From Candidatus Latescibacterota bacterium (GTDB lineage: Bacteria; Latescibacterota; UBA2968; UBA8231): a DNA stretch of 9,867 nucleotides. Location of the stretch: contig DPVW01000183.1 of assembly GCA_003529325.1 (NCBI GenBank), positions 1 to 9,867 of the forward strand. Direction: 5' to 3'. The position numbers and the translations under genes are program-made. The notes under the pieces were generated by a model, which saw nothing but the letters and a program-made list of their open reading frames with translations, did no database searches and was not told the DNA's origin. Below, one piece after another: positions 1 to 6,171 of this stretch (position 1 is its first letter; every line of letters begins with the position of its first letter).

Positions 1-45
1 CTCATAACCCAAAGGTCGCAGGTTCGAATCCTGCCCCCGCTACCA
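1..45 (+). tRNA. 3' part of tRNA with CAT anticodon, probably initiator tRNA-fMet
   Basis: The window begins inside the anticodon loop. The loop reads CTCATAA, with anticodon CAT at 3-5. It is followed by the 3' half of the anticodon stem (8-12, CCCAA), a five-base variable region (13-17), a perfect T arm (GCAGG 18-22, loop TTCGAAT 23-29, CCTGC 30-34), the acceptor strand (35-41), discriminator A42 and an encoded CCA (43-45). The three C residues at stem positions 39-41 imply the three consecutive G-C pairs that mark initiator tRNAs. An elongator tRNA-Met or a tRNA-Ile2 also has CAT and cannot be excluded, because the 5' half lies outside the window. Confidence 0.9.
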
Positions 46-51
46 ATCTTG

Positions 52-87
52 AATCAGGAAGCCGGTTCCGGCTTCCTGATTTTTTTT
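52..87 (+). terminator. Intrinsic terminator of the tRNA gene
   Basis: A near-perfect hairpin starts seven bases after the tRNA CCA end. The left arm is 52-64 and the right arm 69-81, giving 13 base pairs with a four-base loop GTTC; the closing G-C could pair further. It is followed by an eight-base T run (80-87). This is a strong rho-independent terminator for the tRNA transcript. Confidence 0.92.
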
Positions 88-106
88 GCCGGAGCTGATC
101 ATTCGT

Positions 107-433
107 ATGCCTCGATTCGACCGTATCGCCGAAGATTCCGCCACCGCCAATCGCCACGACCGCATCACGCTGGACGAGCGTTTTGTTGCGCTGTTCCTGC
201 CGGAGACGCCTCTCGACCGTGTCGAAAGCCAGGAACTGCGCCAGATCGTACTGTATGCCCTGCAGCAACTGACCCCGCAGGAACTGAAGGTCGTGGAAGG
301 ACGATACCAGCATAAGCGGTCACCCGGAGCTGTCGCCTCCCATCTACACATCTCCAAGGACGAAGTACGGGGCCTGGAGCGCAGCGCGCTCGACAAGCTG
401 CGCAAACCGCTGATCGAGTATATGGAGACCTAA
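107..433 (+). CDS. Stand-alone sigma-70 region 4-like helix-turn-helix protein
   Basis: A 108-residue protein. Residues 42-102 fit the sigma-70 region 4 pattern: a helix LRQIVLYALQQL, the segment TPQELKVVEGRY (55-67, compare LxxREREVLxLRY), an HTH with first helix SPGAVASHL and recognition helix ISKDEVRGLERSALDKLR (82-99). Regions 1 to 3, needed for a working sigma factor, are absent. The N-terminal 41 residues are polar with no recognised domain. It may therefore be a small DNA-binding or RNA-polymerase-binding regulator (inference). ATG at 107 is preferred: GGAG lies at 91-94, whereas an in-frame TTG at 86 lies in the T run of the tRNA terminator. It ends two bases before the lnt-fusion start, so the two are very likely co-transcribed. 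Confidence 0.8.
   Translation: MPRFDRIAEDSATANRHDRITLDERFVALFLPETPLDRVESQELRQIVLYALQQLTPQELKVVEGRYQHKRSPGAVASHLHISKDEVRGLERSALDKLRKPLIEYMET
424..427 (+). promoter_or_regulatory. Ribosome binding site of the lnt fusion gene
   Basis: GGAG inside the last codons of the upstream gene lies eight bases before the GTG at 436. This supports GTG as the start and suggests translational coupling with the sigma region 4-like gene. Confidence 0.6.
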
Positions 434-435
434 CC

Positions 436-2703
436 GTGCTCTGGCGCGGCTCGAGATCAGCGGCGGCGGAACGACTGGATTCAACAACACAGCAGTGGAC
501 GCCGCAATTGCTGGGGCGATTCGCCCACCTCGTTGCGGGGGCCCTCAGCGGCTTGTTGTACGGTCTTAGCCTACCAAAGGCGGATCTGGGTGGACTCGCC
601 TGGATCAGTCTCTTTCCGGTACTCATTTTCGCCGTCCGAGAGCAGGGACCGTCTTCGGGGGCAGCGACACGAGCCCTGGCCAGCGGTCTGGTGTTTGGCA
701 TCGTTGCCTGCACTTTTCGTGTCTACTGGATCGTCGAGACACTTGGCCTGTACGGGGGCCTGAATCAGTCTGCAGCCGTAGCGACGACAGCCCTGCTCAT
801 ATTGTACCTCGCGCTCTATCCGATGTTGTTCGTCGGCAGTCTACATCTGACTCGCCCCGGGTATGGATTTGCCTGGCTTGCCGCCGCAGCCTGGGCGCTG
901 TTGGACTGGGTGCAGACCTGGATGCTCTCCGGTTTCCCGTGGGCGGTGCTGGGCACCACGCAGTATCAGCAACCACAGATCCTTCACTTTGCCGCCCTGG
1001 CTGGTGTCCACGGTCTGAGTTTTCTGATCGTCGCCGTCAACGCCGGACTGGCGCAGTTGTTGTTCGCCCAGCGAGGCAAGCAGCGCCTCGCCGGTGCCAT
1101 CGCCGTCCTCCTCCCCGCAACCCTTATCCTGAGTTGGAGCGCCTTCCACCAGCGAGCGCTGGAGGCAGAGCGAACAGGTGACCCGATCCGCATTGGCATC
1201 GTGCAGGGCAATATCCACCAGGACGTCAAGTGGAATCCCCAGCGGGCGCAGTCGACGACGCGGAAATACGTCGACCTCACCCGCCGGTTGGCACATAGTT
1301 CCGGGCCACTGGACCTGATCCTGTGGCCGGAAACCGCTCTTCCTTTCCATTTTGACGACGACAGCCATGCCATCTACAGAGACGCGGTAAGGAAGCTGGC
1401 CATGGAGATCGACACACCATTGCTCGTGGGATCTCTCGGCACGAGCTCGGTCGAAGGCCACCCCGGCCTTTTCAACCGCTCTTTTCTAATTGGCAGAGAT
1501 GGTGGTCTGCAGGCATATGGTGACAAGGTACATCTGGTCCCCTTCGGGGAGTATCTCCCCCTGCCGTGGCTCTTCAACTACATGCAGGAACTCACGGCAC
1601 AGAGTGGCAGATTCGATCCAGGCAAGCAACATGCTGTGATCCCTTTGCGTGACCGGGGCCCAAACATGGGCCTGTTCATCTGCTACGAGTCGATTTTCCC
1701 CTCTATCACCCGAGAACTCGCTCGCAGGGGGGCAGGCTTCCTGGTCAATACCACCAACGATGCGTGGTTCGGAGTCACCGCCGCCCCCTATCAGCACTTC
1801 GCCATGGTTGTGCTGCGTGCTGTGGAGACGGGAAGACCGATCGTACGTGCCGCCAATACCGGCATCTCGGGAGAAATTGCTGCAGATGGACGCGTTGAGC
1901 TGGCCACCAAACTACTCACCACCGACACCGTCATCGTCGAACTCAGCCCACGGATGTCACTCACACCCTACGTTCGGTATGGTGACGTCGTCTTCGTCCT
2001 CAGTGGGGGTATCTGGGGTGGTTTTCTGTTGTTGTTTATCGGACGAAGACGGTCGGCGGTGCTGCGGGAAATGGCAGACGCAAGCACTGAACTGGAGAGT
2101 CTGGCCGCACACCCCCAGTCACTCCAACGCCCGCTCGTGCTGTTACCGGGATACGCCAGCACAACCGCGGCGCTCCATGTTCTTCGGTTCCATTTAGAGC
2201 GTTGCTTTACAGAGACGTCGGGACGCATCCTGGACATCGATCTGGGGCACGACCTGTCTCTGACGGAGCTTGTCAGCGCAGCGGCCAGTGCGCTGCCCCA
2301 GCAGCCCTGTGACTACGTCGGCCACAGCCTGGGCGGTCTGGTCGCATCTGGTCTTGCTCGAGATGGGGATGACGTGCCTTGGGTCTTTGCCCTCGCCGCC
2401 CCTTTCCACGGAACGCGCATGGCATCGGTGCCGAGCTGGGTTCGGTCTCCCTACCCAACCTTACTGGCTGACCTGGGTCGAAACAGTGAAGGACTGAAAA
2501 GCCTGGCGCGCCGCACCCGCCAGTTACGAGGGTTCCGCGCCATCCATCTACTCGGTGACCCGCTGAGACCTGGCTTGGCGAGTGTCCCCCTTCACACCTA
2601 CCAGGTGCCGATGCTTCTTGGACCACTTCAACGTCATCGGGCGGTCCACGCTGACCCACGTGTCATCAGGGACATCGTCGTCGCGTTGCGTTCCCGACCG
2701 TAA
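436..2703 (+). CDS. lnt: Apolipoprotein N-acyltransferase fused to a C-terminal serine alpha/beta-hydrolase
   Basis: 755 residues; E. coli Lnt has 512. Residues about 25-540 are a complete Lnt, the inner-membrane enzyme that moves an acyl chain from a phospholipid to the N-terminal cysteine of lipoproteins. It has several N-terminal membrane helices, then a nitrilase-type periplasmic domain from about 245. The catalytic set is intact: E299 (WPETA), K364 (GDKVHLVPFGEY, with E372) and C416 (FICYES), plus the conserved NTTNDAWFG. The last membrane helix (about 518-536) is followed by RRR, placing what follows in the cytoplasm by the positive-inside rule. After a linker, residues 565-755 form an alpha/beta-hydrolase: LLPGYAS (569-575) as likely oxyanion strand, lipase box GHSLGG with S631, D708 as possible acid, and H734 or H738 as possible base. 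Reading is continuous, with no frameshift. The hydrolase could be a lipase, thioesterase or lysophospholipase; substrate unknown. Confidence 0.93.
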   Translation: MLWRGSRSAAAERLDSTTQQWTPQLLGRFAHLVAGALSGLLYGLSLPKADLGGLAWISLFPVLIFAVREQGPSSGAATRALASGLVFGIVACTFRVYWIVETLGLYGGLNQSAAVATTALLILYLALYPMLFVGSLHLTRPGYGFAWLAAAAWALLDWVQTWMLSGFPWAVLGTTQYQQPQILHFAALAGVHGLSFLIVAVNAGLAQLLFAQRGKQRLAGAIAVLLPATLILSWSAFHQRALEAERTGDPIRIGIVQGNIHQDVKWNPQRAQSTTRKYVDLTRRLAHSSGPLDLILWPETALPFHFDDDSHAIYRDAVRKLAMEIDTPLLVGSLGTSSVEGHPGLFNRSFLIGRDGGLQAYGDKVHLVPFGEYLPLPWLFNYMQELTAQSGRFDPGKQHAVIPLRDRGPNMGLFICYESIFPSITRELARRGAGFLVNTTNDAWFGVTAAPYQHFAMVVLRAVETGRPIVRAANTGISGEIAADGRVELATKLLTTDTVIVELSPRMSLTPYVRYGDVVFVLSGGIWGGFLLLFIGRRRSAVLREMADASTELESLAAHPQSLQRPLVLLPGYASTTAALHVLRFHLERCFTETSGRILDIDLGHDLSLTELVSAAASALPQQPCDYVGHSLGGLVASGLARDGDDVPWVFALAAPFHGTRMASVPSWVRSPYPTLLADLGRNSEGLKSLARRTRQLRGFRAIHLLGDPLRPGLASVPLHTYQVPMLLGPLQRHRAVHADPRVIRDIVVALRSRP

Positions 2704-2714
2704 CGATACGCAAA

Positions 2715-2744
2715 GAGGGAGACGGCATCGATGCCGTCTCCCTC
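2715..2744. terminator. Perfect 30-base palindrome at the convergent junction, possible bidirectional terminator
   Basis: Starting 12 bases after the lnt-fusion stop codon, 15 bases (2715-2729) are followed by their exact reverse complement (2730-2744). Folded RNA would give a GC-rich stem of about 13 pairs with a four-base loop in either direction. On the plus strand no T run follows. On the minus strand the stem is followed by TTTGCG, a short T run. A terminator serving both converging transcripts is the likeliest role. A dyad-binding protein site is possible because the symmetry is perfect. Confidence 0.55.
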
Positions 2745-2781
2745 AGTCAAAGCTGAATTTGTTGTAGTGGCCTTTCTGCGA

Positions 2782-2904
2782 TTATCGATCGAACAGGATC
2801 ACGACACTGGCAACCAGCACCGTTGCCGCATACATCGTCATCCAATCACGAAGGGCTTCCGTTCTGTTGGGATTCCCGCTTAGGGCTCTGATCATGGCCC
2901 CCAT
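2782..2904 (-). CDS. Possible 40-residue single-pass membrane protein
   Basis: A short minus-strand reading frame runs from ATG at 2904 to TAA at 2782. The N-terminal half is polar (MGAMIRALSGNPNRTEALRD). The C-terminal half is one hydrophobic helix (MYAATVLVASVVILF) ending in DR, typical of small tail-anchored or single-pass proteins. The frame is open from 3003, but no ATG, GTG or TTG occurs before 2904. Upstream purines (GAAGAG, about 10 bases before the ATG) could be a weak ribosome binding site. I recognise no family. The case rests on the clean hydrophobic helix and on its filling an otherwise empty region; a chance frame remains possible. Confidence 0.4.
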   Translation of the reverse strand: MGAMIRALSGNPNRTEALRDWMTMYAATVLVASVVILFDR

Positions 2905-2979
2905 CGTTTCTATCTCTTCATGTTTGTTGTTGATAAATGAGAGCTCACTTTGCTCTCGACAACTCTGAAGATGGCAATG

Positions 2980-2988
2980 ATTGTACCA
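2980..2988 (-). promoter_or_regulatory. Weak extended -10 promoter candidate for the small membrane protein
   Basis: Read on the minus strand, TGGTACAAT matches an extended -10 element (TGn then TACAAT, five of six to TATAAT), about 75 bases before the ATG at 2904. No good -35 hexamer sits 16-18 bases upstream, so support is thin. Confidence 0.2.
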
Positions 2989-3004
2989 GGATCTACTCAG
3001 GGTT

Positions 3005-3032
3005 CATTATTGATATATAAATCTCAATAATG
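3005..3032. repeat. AT-rich inverted repeat
   Basis: CATTATTGA (3005-3013) and its exact reverse complement TCAATAATG (3024-3032) flank a 10-base AT-only-but-one spacer. The nine-base arms and AT content suit an operator or a weak RNA hairpin downstream of the oxidoreductase gene. No T run identifies it as an intrinsic terminator. Confidence 0.45.
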
Positions 3033-3049
3033 CGACAGGATCTTCATGG

Positions 3050-3066
3050 CGCCTCGAATTGAGGCG
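3050..3066 (-). terminator. Small hairpin after the oxidoreductase gene, weak terminator candidate
   Basis: CGCCTC (3050-3055) and GAGGCG (3061-3066) form a six-pair GC-rich stem with a five-base loop, 11 bases past the oxidoreductase stop codon. No T run follows on the minus strand, so intrinsic termination here would be inefficient. Confidence 0.25.
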
Positions 3067-3077
3067 ACTCATCCGGA

Positions 3078-4181
3078 TCACGGCACTTCAGCGATATCAA
3101 CCCAACGACGCTCACGATCGGCGGTTACCACCGCTTCAGCCACGGCCTGGGCGCGCATACCATGATAGAATGACGGTTGGCACTCGCGTTCCTCCCGGAT
3201 GGCGCTGACGAACTCCCAGGCCTGGTCATATCGGAAAGTGCGCACGGGGTCACCCTCGGCCGGATCGCGGGGGCTGCCCTGACGTGCCAGAAATTCCTCC
3301 GGTACCGGCTTGACCTTGTATGGCTCCCCCCTTCGTGCGAAGAGCAGCTCGTGTGGCGTATGCAGATGATAAATCGCACTGGCGTCGGTCCCATTCAGCT
3401 CCGTCAGATCGTGATCGCCGTGGGAACTCCGCCCTTTGGACAGCTTGCCCATCTCGAATACGCAGGTCGCGCCGCTGTCGAACTCCGCAATCCAGGCGAC
3501 CCAGTCCTCCACATCCTGGGGCGGGCATGATTGCCCCTCCTTCGTCCGATCGCGAGGTACGAGCTGCTTCATACTGGAACAGACCGAGCGCATCGGCCCC
3601 ATCAAGTCTTCGGCGTAGTCGATGCGGTGAATGCCCATGTCCCCCAGTTCCCCCAGTCCCGCCTGGGCACGATACTGACGCCAACCGATGGCGTGCTCGC
3701 CCCAGTCCTGCAAACGCTGCACACGTGCATGGCGAATGGTCCCCAGCGCGCCACTGTGGACGAGGTGTTTCAGATAGCTCATGCCCGGGACGAAACGGTA
3801 GGTGAAAGCGGTCATATGGCGACGGCCTGAGGAGACCGCCGTCTGGTAGATGGCGATGGTCTCTGCCAGATCCATGCCAAGTGGTTTCTCACACAACACG
3901 TGACAGCCAGCACCCAGGACCCGCTCGATAAGTCCCCGATGCAGATTGTTGGGCGTGGCGATGACGACAGCGTCGAGCCCATGGCGCAGAAATTCGTCAA
4001 CATCGGCTGTCGTGTCGGGGACACCCCACGCTTGACTACGAGTCGCCAGCAGGTCGGTATTCGGGTCGCACAGAGCGGCGACCTCGACCCCGGGGATACG
4101 GGAGAGTCCAGGATAATGGACGGCGCCACACACGCCTCCTACACCGATGAGGCCAACACGCAACTGCGCTGTCTCGGTCAC
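3078..4181 (-). CDS. Gfo/Idh/MocA family NAD(P)-dependent oxidoreductase
   Basis: 367 residues, normal for this family of sugar and inositol dehydrogenases. A Rossmann fold lies at the N-terminus with GLIGVGGVCG (10-19) for the dinucleotide, and ATPNNLH (75-81). The family signature CEKPLG (97-102) carries the catalytic-region lysine. The second domain holds GDMGIHRIDYAEDL (180-193), the usual GDxGxHxxD motif that lines the substrate site. The substrate cannot be read from sequence. It starts with GTG overlapping the upstream lyase stop (GTGA, four bases) and has AGGAGG six bases upstream, so it is translationally coupled to the lyase. It is the last gene of the minus-strand operon. Together with the lyase, isomerase and cupins it points to oxidation of a sugar or sugar acid (inference). 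Confidence 0.93.
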   Translation of the reverse strand: MTETAQLRVGLIGVGGVCGAVHYPGLSRIPGVEVAALCDPNTDLLATRSQAWGVPDTTADVDEFLRHGLDAVVIATPNNLHRGLIERVLGAGCHVLCEKPLGMDLAETIAIYQTAVSSGRRHMTAFTYRFVPGMSYLKHLVHSGALGTIRHARVQRLQDWGEHAIGWRQYRAQAGLGELGDMGIHRIDYAEDLMGPMRSVCSSMKQLVPRDRTKEGQSCPPQDVEDWVAWIAEFDSGATCVFEMGKLSKGRSSHGDHDLTELNGTDASAIYHLHTPHELLFARRGEPYKVKPVPEEFLARQGSPRDPAEGDPVRTFRYDQAWEFVSAIREERECQPSFYHGMRAQAVAEAVVTADRERRWVDIAEVP

Positions 4182-5122
4182 GAGGCGCCTCCTGTATCGT
4201 CGCCAGTTGAGCCCCCGCTAAGCCGCTTCTCCTCGGCAAGCAGTCCATCCATCATCGCATGCACTCTGGGCAGATCGACGCTGGCCACGTCCTCGGCGAA
4301 GGGAATCACTGGACCACCCGCCAGACCCGCATAATCCATGGCGGCATGCAGCAAGGAGCCGGAGTAACGAGCACCATTCTCTGCACGGAAGTCCTCGAAA
4401 GGCATCATCATCGCACGCAAACGCTGGGCTTCGGCCACGTCTCCACGCCGGAAGGCGGTGAGCAGGGCGAGACTCATACGGGGCACGAAATTGGCCATCC
4501 CGGAGCTGAAACCGACGGCATCCGCCTGCAGGTAGTCGATGCTGGGATCCTCCGCCATGCCACAGATCATGGCGCAATTGTCTCCGGCACCCTCGACGAT
4601 ACGGCGAAATGTGTCGATGTCATCGACGGCGTATTTCAACCCTACCACCTGCTCCACTTCGCTGCACATTTCGACGACGGACTCGACGGGCATGATATCC
4701 AGTCGACGCTGGTACAGGATCACGGAAAATCCGACGGCATCGGCGATCCGACGCAGGCCTTCGTCGGTCCCCTTGGCGGAAGCGGGACCGACGATAGGCA
4801 TGATCATGGCGCCGGGCACACCAAGCCTCCCGGCGATGCTGGCCATCTCCAGAGAACGTCCATATCCCGGTCCGATACCGGGGACCACGAGGGCATCTCC
4901 CGCAGCTTCCAGAAAAGCGGCCGTTACCTTTTCGAATTCATCCATCGTGGCATCGTACACGAGCCCCGTGCCACACATGGGCATCAGGAAGCGGACACCG
5001 CTGTCGACGAGATGGGTCACATTGCGACGCACCCCAGCCAGATCGACGTCGCCAGTGGCGGTTCGAGGGGTGATAGCGACGACGAGAACATCCGCGCAAT
5101 CGGCTGCGGTCAATGGTTTCAA
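4178..5122 (-). CDS. DHDPS/NAL superfamily aldolase or dehydratase, KdgD-like
   Basis: 314 residues from a TTG start; about 300 is usual for these TIM-barrel Schiff-base enzymes. The TTG at 5122 is chosen because AGGAGGAG precedes it at ideal spacing and because upstream reading runs into the methyltransferase gene. Catalytic positions match the superfamily: GTG (51-53), Y137 in ILYQRR, and the Schiff-base lysine K163 in GLKYAVDD. The segments GIGPGYGRSLE and FSSGMANFVPRMSLALL resemble 5-dehydro-4-deoxyglucarate dehydratase (KdgD) more than true dihydrodipicolinate synthase. A role in sugar-acid breakdown giving a 2-keto acid or semialdehyde is plausible (inference). LVYDA after the GTG motif and RR after Y137 differ from the KdgD sequences I remember, so the exact substrate is open. 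A biosynthetic DapA is unlikely in this context. Confidence 0.88.
   Translation of the reverse strand: MKPLTAADCADVLVVAITPRTATGDVDLAGVRRNVTHLVDSGVRFLMPMCGTGLVYDATMDEFEKVTAAFLEAAGDALVVPGIGPGYGRSLEMASIAGRLGVPGAMIMPIVGPASAKGTDEGLRRIADAVGFSVILYQRRLDIMPVESVVEMCSEVEQVVGLKYAVDDIDTFRRIVEGAGDNCAMICGMAEDPSIDYLQADAVGFSSGMANFVPRMSLALLTAFRRGDVAEAQRLRAMMMPFEDFRAENGARYSGSLLHAAMDYAGLAGGPVIPFAEDVASVDLPRVHAMMDGLLAEEKRLSGGSTGDDTGGAS
4188..4193 (-). promoter_or_regulatory. Ribosome binding site of the oxidoreductase gene
   Basis: A perfect AGGAGG on the minus strand lies six bases before the GTG at 4181, inside the end of the upstream lyase gene. It fixes the start at the GTGA overlap. Confidence 0.8.
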
Positions 5123-5129
5123 AGAGTAT

Positions 5130-5137
5130 CTCCTCCT
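5130..5137 (-). promoter_or_regulatory. Ribosome binding site that fixes the TTG start of the lyase
   Basis: AGGAGGAG on the minus strand, seven to nine bases before the TTG at 5122. No ATG or GTG in the lyase frame is better placed. Confidence 0.75.
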
Positions 5138-5146
5138 GGGTTCATG

Positions 5147-5170
5147 CTTAGTGAAAAACTTGGTGAAAAA
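5147..5170. repeat. Tandem 12-base direct repeat in a short intergenic gap
   Basis: CTTAGTGAAAAA (5147-5158) is followed directly by CTTGGTGAAAAA (5159-5170), 11 of 12 bases identical. It lies between the methyltransferase stop and the lyase ribosome binding site, and could be a protein or small-RNA target or a chance duplication. Confidence 0.6.
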
Positions 5171-5171
5171 A

Positions 5172-5780
5172 TCAAATCTCGCGACGCCGCATGCTGGCCA
5201 GCCATTCCCGGCCCTGACGTCTGGAAAAAGAGTCCTCCGGTTGCTCGATTCTGTTGATCTCAAAGGCTGGTTCAAAGTGGCGGATGATATCCGACCGCGT
5301 CGTCGGAAATGGCGGGCCCTCTTCTATCGTACCGGCAACCTCGAAGAACAGTCCAAGCAAGACACCCGCGTGGCCCAACAGCTGGGCCGCGATTCTGGCG
5401 TAATCATGGCGACGGTGTGGATCAATGGCGCAGAAGCAGGTGTGTTCGACAAGCGCATCAAAGCCACCGCCAAGCTCTGTGGGAAGATCGAAGACATCCG
5501 CCTCGATGACGTCGATCGCAACTCCTGCCGCCTGCGCTCGATAGCGCAGGCCCTCGATCGCAGCCGGGGCGAAATCAACAGCCGTTACGTGGTAGTCGTG
5601 AGCTGCCAGCCACAACGCTTCATGACCGAAACCACATCCTGGAACAAAGACACGGGCATGTGCCGGAAGCTCCGTTTCCTCGATGACCCGCACCAAGGGG
5701 GGTGCCGGCGCCGCCTGGTCCCAAGGCGGAGTACCTGCTGCGTAGATCGATTCCCAGAATTCGACGTCGGCTACGTCCAC
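5172..5780 (-). CDS. TPMT-family SAM-dependent methyltransferase
   Basis: 202 residues, typical of bacterial thiopurine S-methyltransferase-like enzymes, which methylate thiols, selenium compounds or halides. The family order is clear: FWESIYAAGTPPWD (8-21), SAM-binding loop VPGCGFGHE (46-54), acidic residue D69 in VDF, the EADVFDLP segment (93-100), HTCFCAIDP (113-121, compare the TPMT motif ending FCALP) and GPPFPTTRSD near 155-164. The GTG start overlaps the upstream cupin gene by 10 bases and no later good start exists. The acceptor cannot be predicted. In the operon it may methylate an intermediate or detoxify a thiol or metalloid. It is a cytoplasmic protein with no signal peptide. Confidence 0.9.
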   Translation of the reverse strand: MDVADVEFWESIYAAGTPPWDQAAPAPPLVRVIEETELPAHARVFVPGCGFGHEALWLAAHDYHVTAVDFAPAAIEGLRYRAQAAGVAIDVIEADVFDLPTELGGGFDALVEHTCFCAIDPHRRHDYARIAAQLLGHAGVLLGLFFEVAGTIEEGPPFPTTRSDIIRHFEPAFEINRIEQPEDSFSRRQGREWLASMRRREI

Positions 5781-6145
5781 TGCGTGTCCGGGTTCGTCTT
5801 CGTGTACTGATTGTAACGCTCGATATAGTCCTCGCGAGGTGGGCTGAAGATGTCGAGCACCTTGGCGACCTCTTCCCCTTCGACAATCCCCCAGTGGACG
5901 ACATTGCCAGGGATGATAAAAGCATCGCCCGGTACAGCCACCCGCTCCTCGTCGCCAATACGAAAGCGCAGGGAGCCGGACAGTATCAGGCCTGCCTGTT
6001 CATGGGGATGACTGTGCTCCGGGATCTCACAACCGGGTGCCAATTCGAGAAAGGACAACATCAGCTGATCGCCGTGGACGATGGCACTGAGGGCCTTTGG
6101 AAACAACTCGAAGCTGGGCAGCTCACTGGCATTAACAAAGGGCAT
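5771..6145 (-). CDS. Single-domain cupin, KdgF-like
   Basis: 124 residues, one cupin barrel. Motif 1 is PEHSHPHEQAGLILSG (42-57), giving metal ligands H44, H46 and E49 or Q50. Motif 2 is PGDAFIIPGNVVHW (72-85), with H84 as the fourth ligand. The C-terminal stretch DIFSPPREDYIERY (98-111) matches the tail of KdgF-type cupins, which convert unsaturated or 4-deoxy-5-keto uronates to the linear ketose form. That function fits the neighbouring KdgD-like lyase, but the tail also occurs in many uncharacterised cupins. The ATG at 6145 has GGAG upstream. The gap to the MATE gene is 26 bases, and the 3' end overlaps the methyltransferase start. Confidence 0.88.
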   Translation of the reverse strand: MPFVNASELPSFELFPKALSAIVHGDQLMLSFLELAPGCEIPEHSHPHEQAGLILSGSLRFRIGDEERVAVPGDAFIIPGNVVHWGIVEGEEVAKVLDIFSPPREDYIERYNQYTKTNPDTQWT

Positions 6146-6171
6146 GGCTGTTCATTTCTCCGATTGGTGTT

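Larger units (their letters stand above)
2704..3077. other. Convergent intergenic region
   Basis: 374 bases lie between the convergent lnt fusion and the oxidoreductase gene. They hold the palindrome at 2715-2744, a possible 40-residue membrane protein on the minus strand (2782-2904), an AT-rich inverted repeat (3005-3032) and a small hairpin just past the oxidoreductase stop (3050-3066). The right end (about 3001-3031) is markedly richer in A and T than the rest of the window. No known RNA gene or mobile element is visible. Confidence 0.7.

Noticed and set aside
86..106. TTG start extending the sigma region 4-like protein by seven residues
   Set aside because: The codon lies in the T run of the tRNA terminator and has no ribosome binding site; ATG at 107 fits better.
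2..313. Minus-strand reading frame ending GAGFEPATFGL
   Set aside because: This tail is the well-known false translation of the complement of a tRNA 3' half. The rest lies antisense to the sigma region 4-like gene.
436..2703. Lnt and hydrolase as two genes joined by an assembly error
   Set aside because: The frame is continuous through the membrane helix, the RRR stretch and the linker, with no duplicated or broken motif; only raw reads could show otherwise.
5123..5275. N-terminal extension of the lyase to an ATG at 5275
   Set aside because: It would run over the end of the methyltransferase gene and read through the ribosome binding site; the TTG with AGGAGGAG gives the usual family length.
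4259..5810. Two long plus-strand frames (332 and 423 residues) opposite the lyase and methyltransferase genes
   Set aside because: Both lie antisense to genes with clear family motifs, show no domain themselves, and are common in GC-rich sequence.
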